DNA of 64,000 bases, from NCBI RefSeq assembly GCF_040869045.1, contig NC_090319.1, positions 179,340,645-179,404,644 on the forward strand, read 5' to 3'. Shown piece after piece: positions 63,891 to 64,000 of the stretch. Position 1 is the first letter of the stretch. Each line of letters starts with the position of its first letter. This DNA comes from Eurosta solidaginis. Lineage: Eukaryota > Arthropoda > Insecta > Diptera > Tephritidae. The notes beneath the pieces were generated by a model. The model did not search any database. It saw nothing but the letters and a program-made list of their open reading frames with translations, and was not told where the DNA came from. Made by a program: the position numbers and the translations under genes.

Positions 63891-63999
63891 GACAACAGGT
63901 TCAGAACTTCGAGACAGAACATGGTGCTATCGGTCAGTGCTGAGTCGTGACATACACCGAGAGCACCATGTTCTGTCTCGAAGTTCTGAACCTGTTGTC
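63891..63999. repeat. perfect 38-bp inverted repeat with 33-base loop
   Basis: The left arm 63891-63928 begins GACAACAGGTTCAGAACTTC and ends ACATGGTGCT. The right arm 63962-63999 is its exact reverse complement. The loop is 63929-63961. The arms stop at 63891/63999, since 63890 and 64000 do not pair. It could be a fold-back element, a hairpin RNA gene or a sequencing/assembly fold-back. Confidence 0.9.
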
Positions 64000-64000
64000 A

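Overview
The window looks like one stretch of repeat-rich nuclear DNA from a cyclorrhaphan fly. The evidence is the repertoire of insect BEL/Pao, Ty3/gypsy (including one errantivirus-like element with env), Penelope, Transib, hAT, Helitron and R1/LOA- or CR1/Jockey-group LINE relics, together with fly-like fragments of two conserved genes, IntS1 and TTC37/Ski3. A tephritid fruit fly is my guess from the look of the dispersed repeats, but family and species cannot be fixed from sequence alone. I found no intact host gene, no rRNA, no functional tRNA and no CRISPR. Almost every open frame is a piece of a broken transposable element.

Layout. 1-2055: Penelope RT fragment fused to a LINE 3' end. 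3275-6362: hAT-type element with 8-bp target duplications, filled by a 2.1-kb dispersed repeat (called E1 here) and a 100-bp duplication. 8060-9220: two BEL fragments. 9274-10946: second E1 copy. 11082-12915: TIR element with TTA duplications. 12958-13954: complete-ended 997-bp hAT with 8-bp duplications and only the transposase C-terminus. 14244-16060: Transib (RAG1-related) transposase relic. 16131-21010: a LINE with ORF1, endonuclease and RT, interrupted by a 219-bp MITE and by a tRNA-headed SINE-like insert. 21409-24893: BEL pol on the minus strand with an internal 0.8-kb tandem duplication. 24984-30010: gypsy element in permuted order. 30455-51600: a nested stack (below). 51640-56591: errantivirus-like gag-pol-env. 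56840-57730 and 61430-62340: two LINE RNase H/zinc-knuckle tails. 57743-60730: Helitron-like sequence split by an RT-less Penelope copy whose two terminal repeats each carry a hammerhead-type ribozyme motif. 63891-63999: a perfect 38-bp inverted repeat at the window end.

The nested stack is the best-supported piece of history. An old BEL gag-protease block (Z, minus strand) was split by an LTR element X (LTRs 30997-31275 and 49038-49552, GAGG duplication). The uninterrupted version of the target survives in a paralogous Z copy at about 50436-50482. Inside X lies a second LTR pair (Y, BEL, minus strand; 31521-32155 and 45762-46363) with gag, protease, RT, RNase H, integrase, leader and primer binding site. 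Between the Y integrase and its distal LTR lie about 6.7 kb that do not belong to an ordinary BEL element: another BEL gag-protease fragment, 1.6 kb of unassigned DNA, and a chimera of IntS1 and TTC37 fragments on the opposite strand.

All BEL fragments lie on the minus strand, while nearly all gypsy, LINE, Penelope and Helitron coding relics lie on the plus strand. Element boundaries given here are read by eye from terminal motifs and duplications. Frames were followed across frameshifts by family knowledge rather than by alignment.
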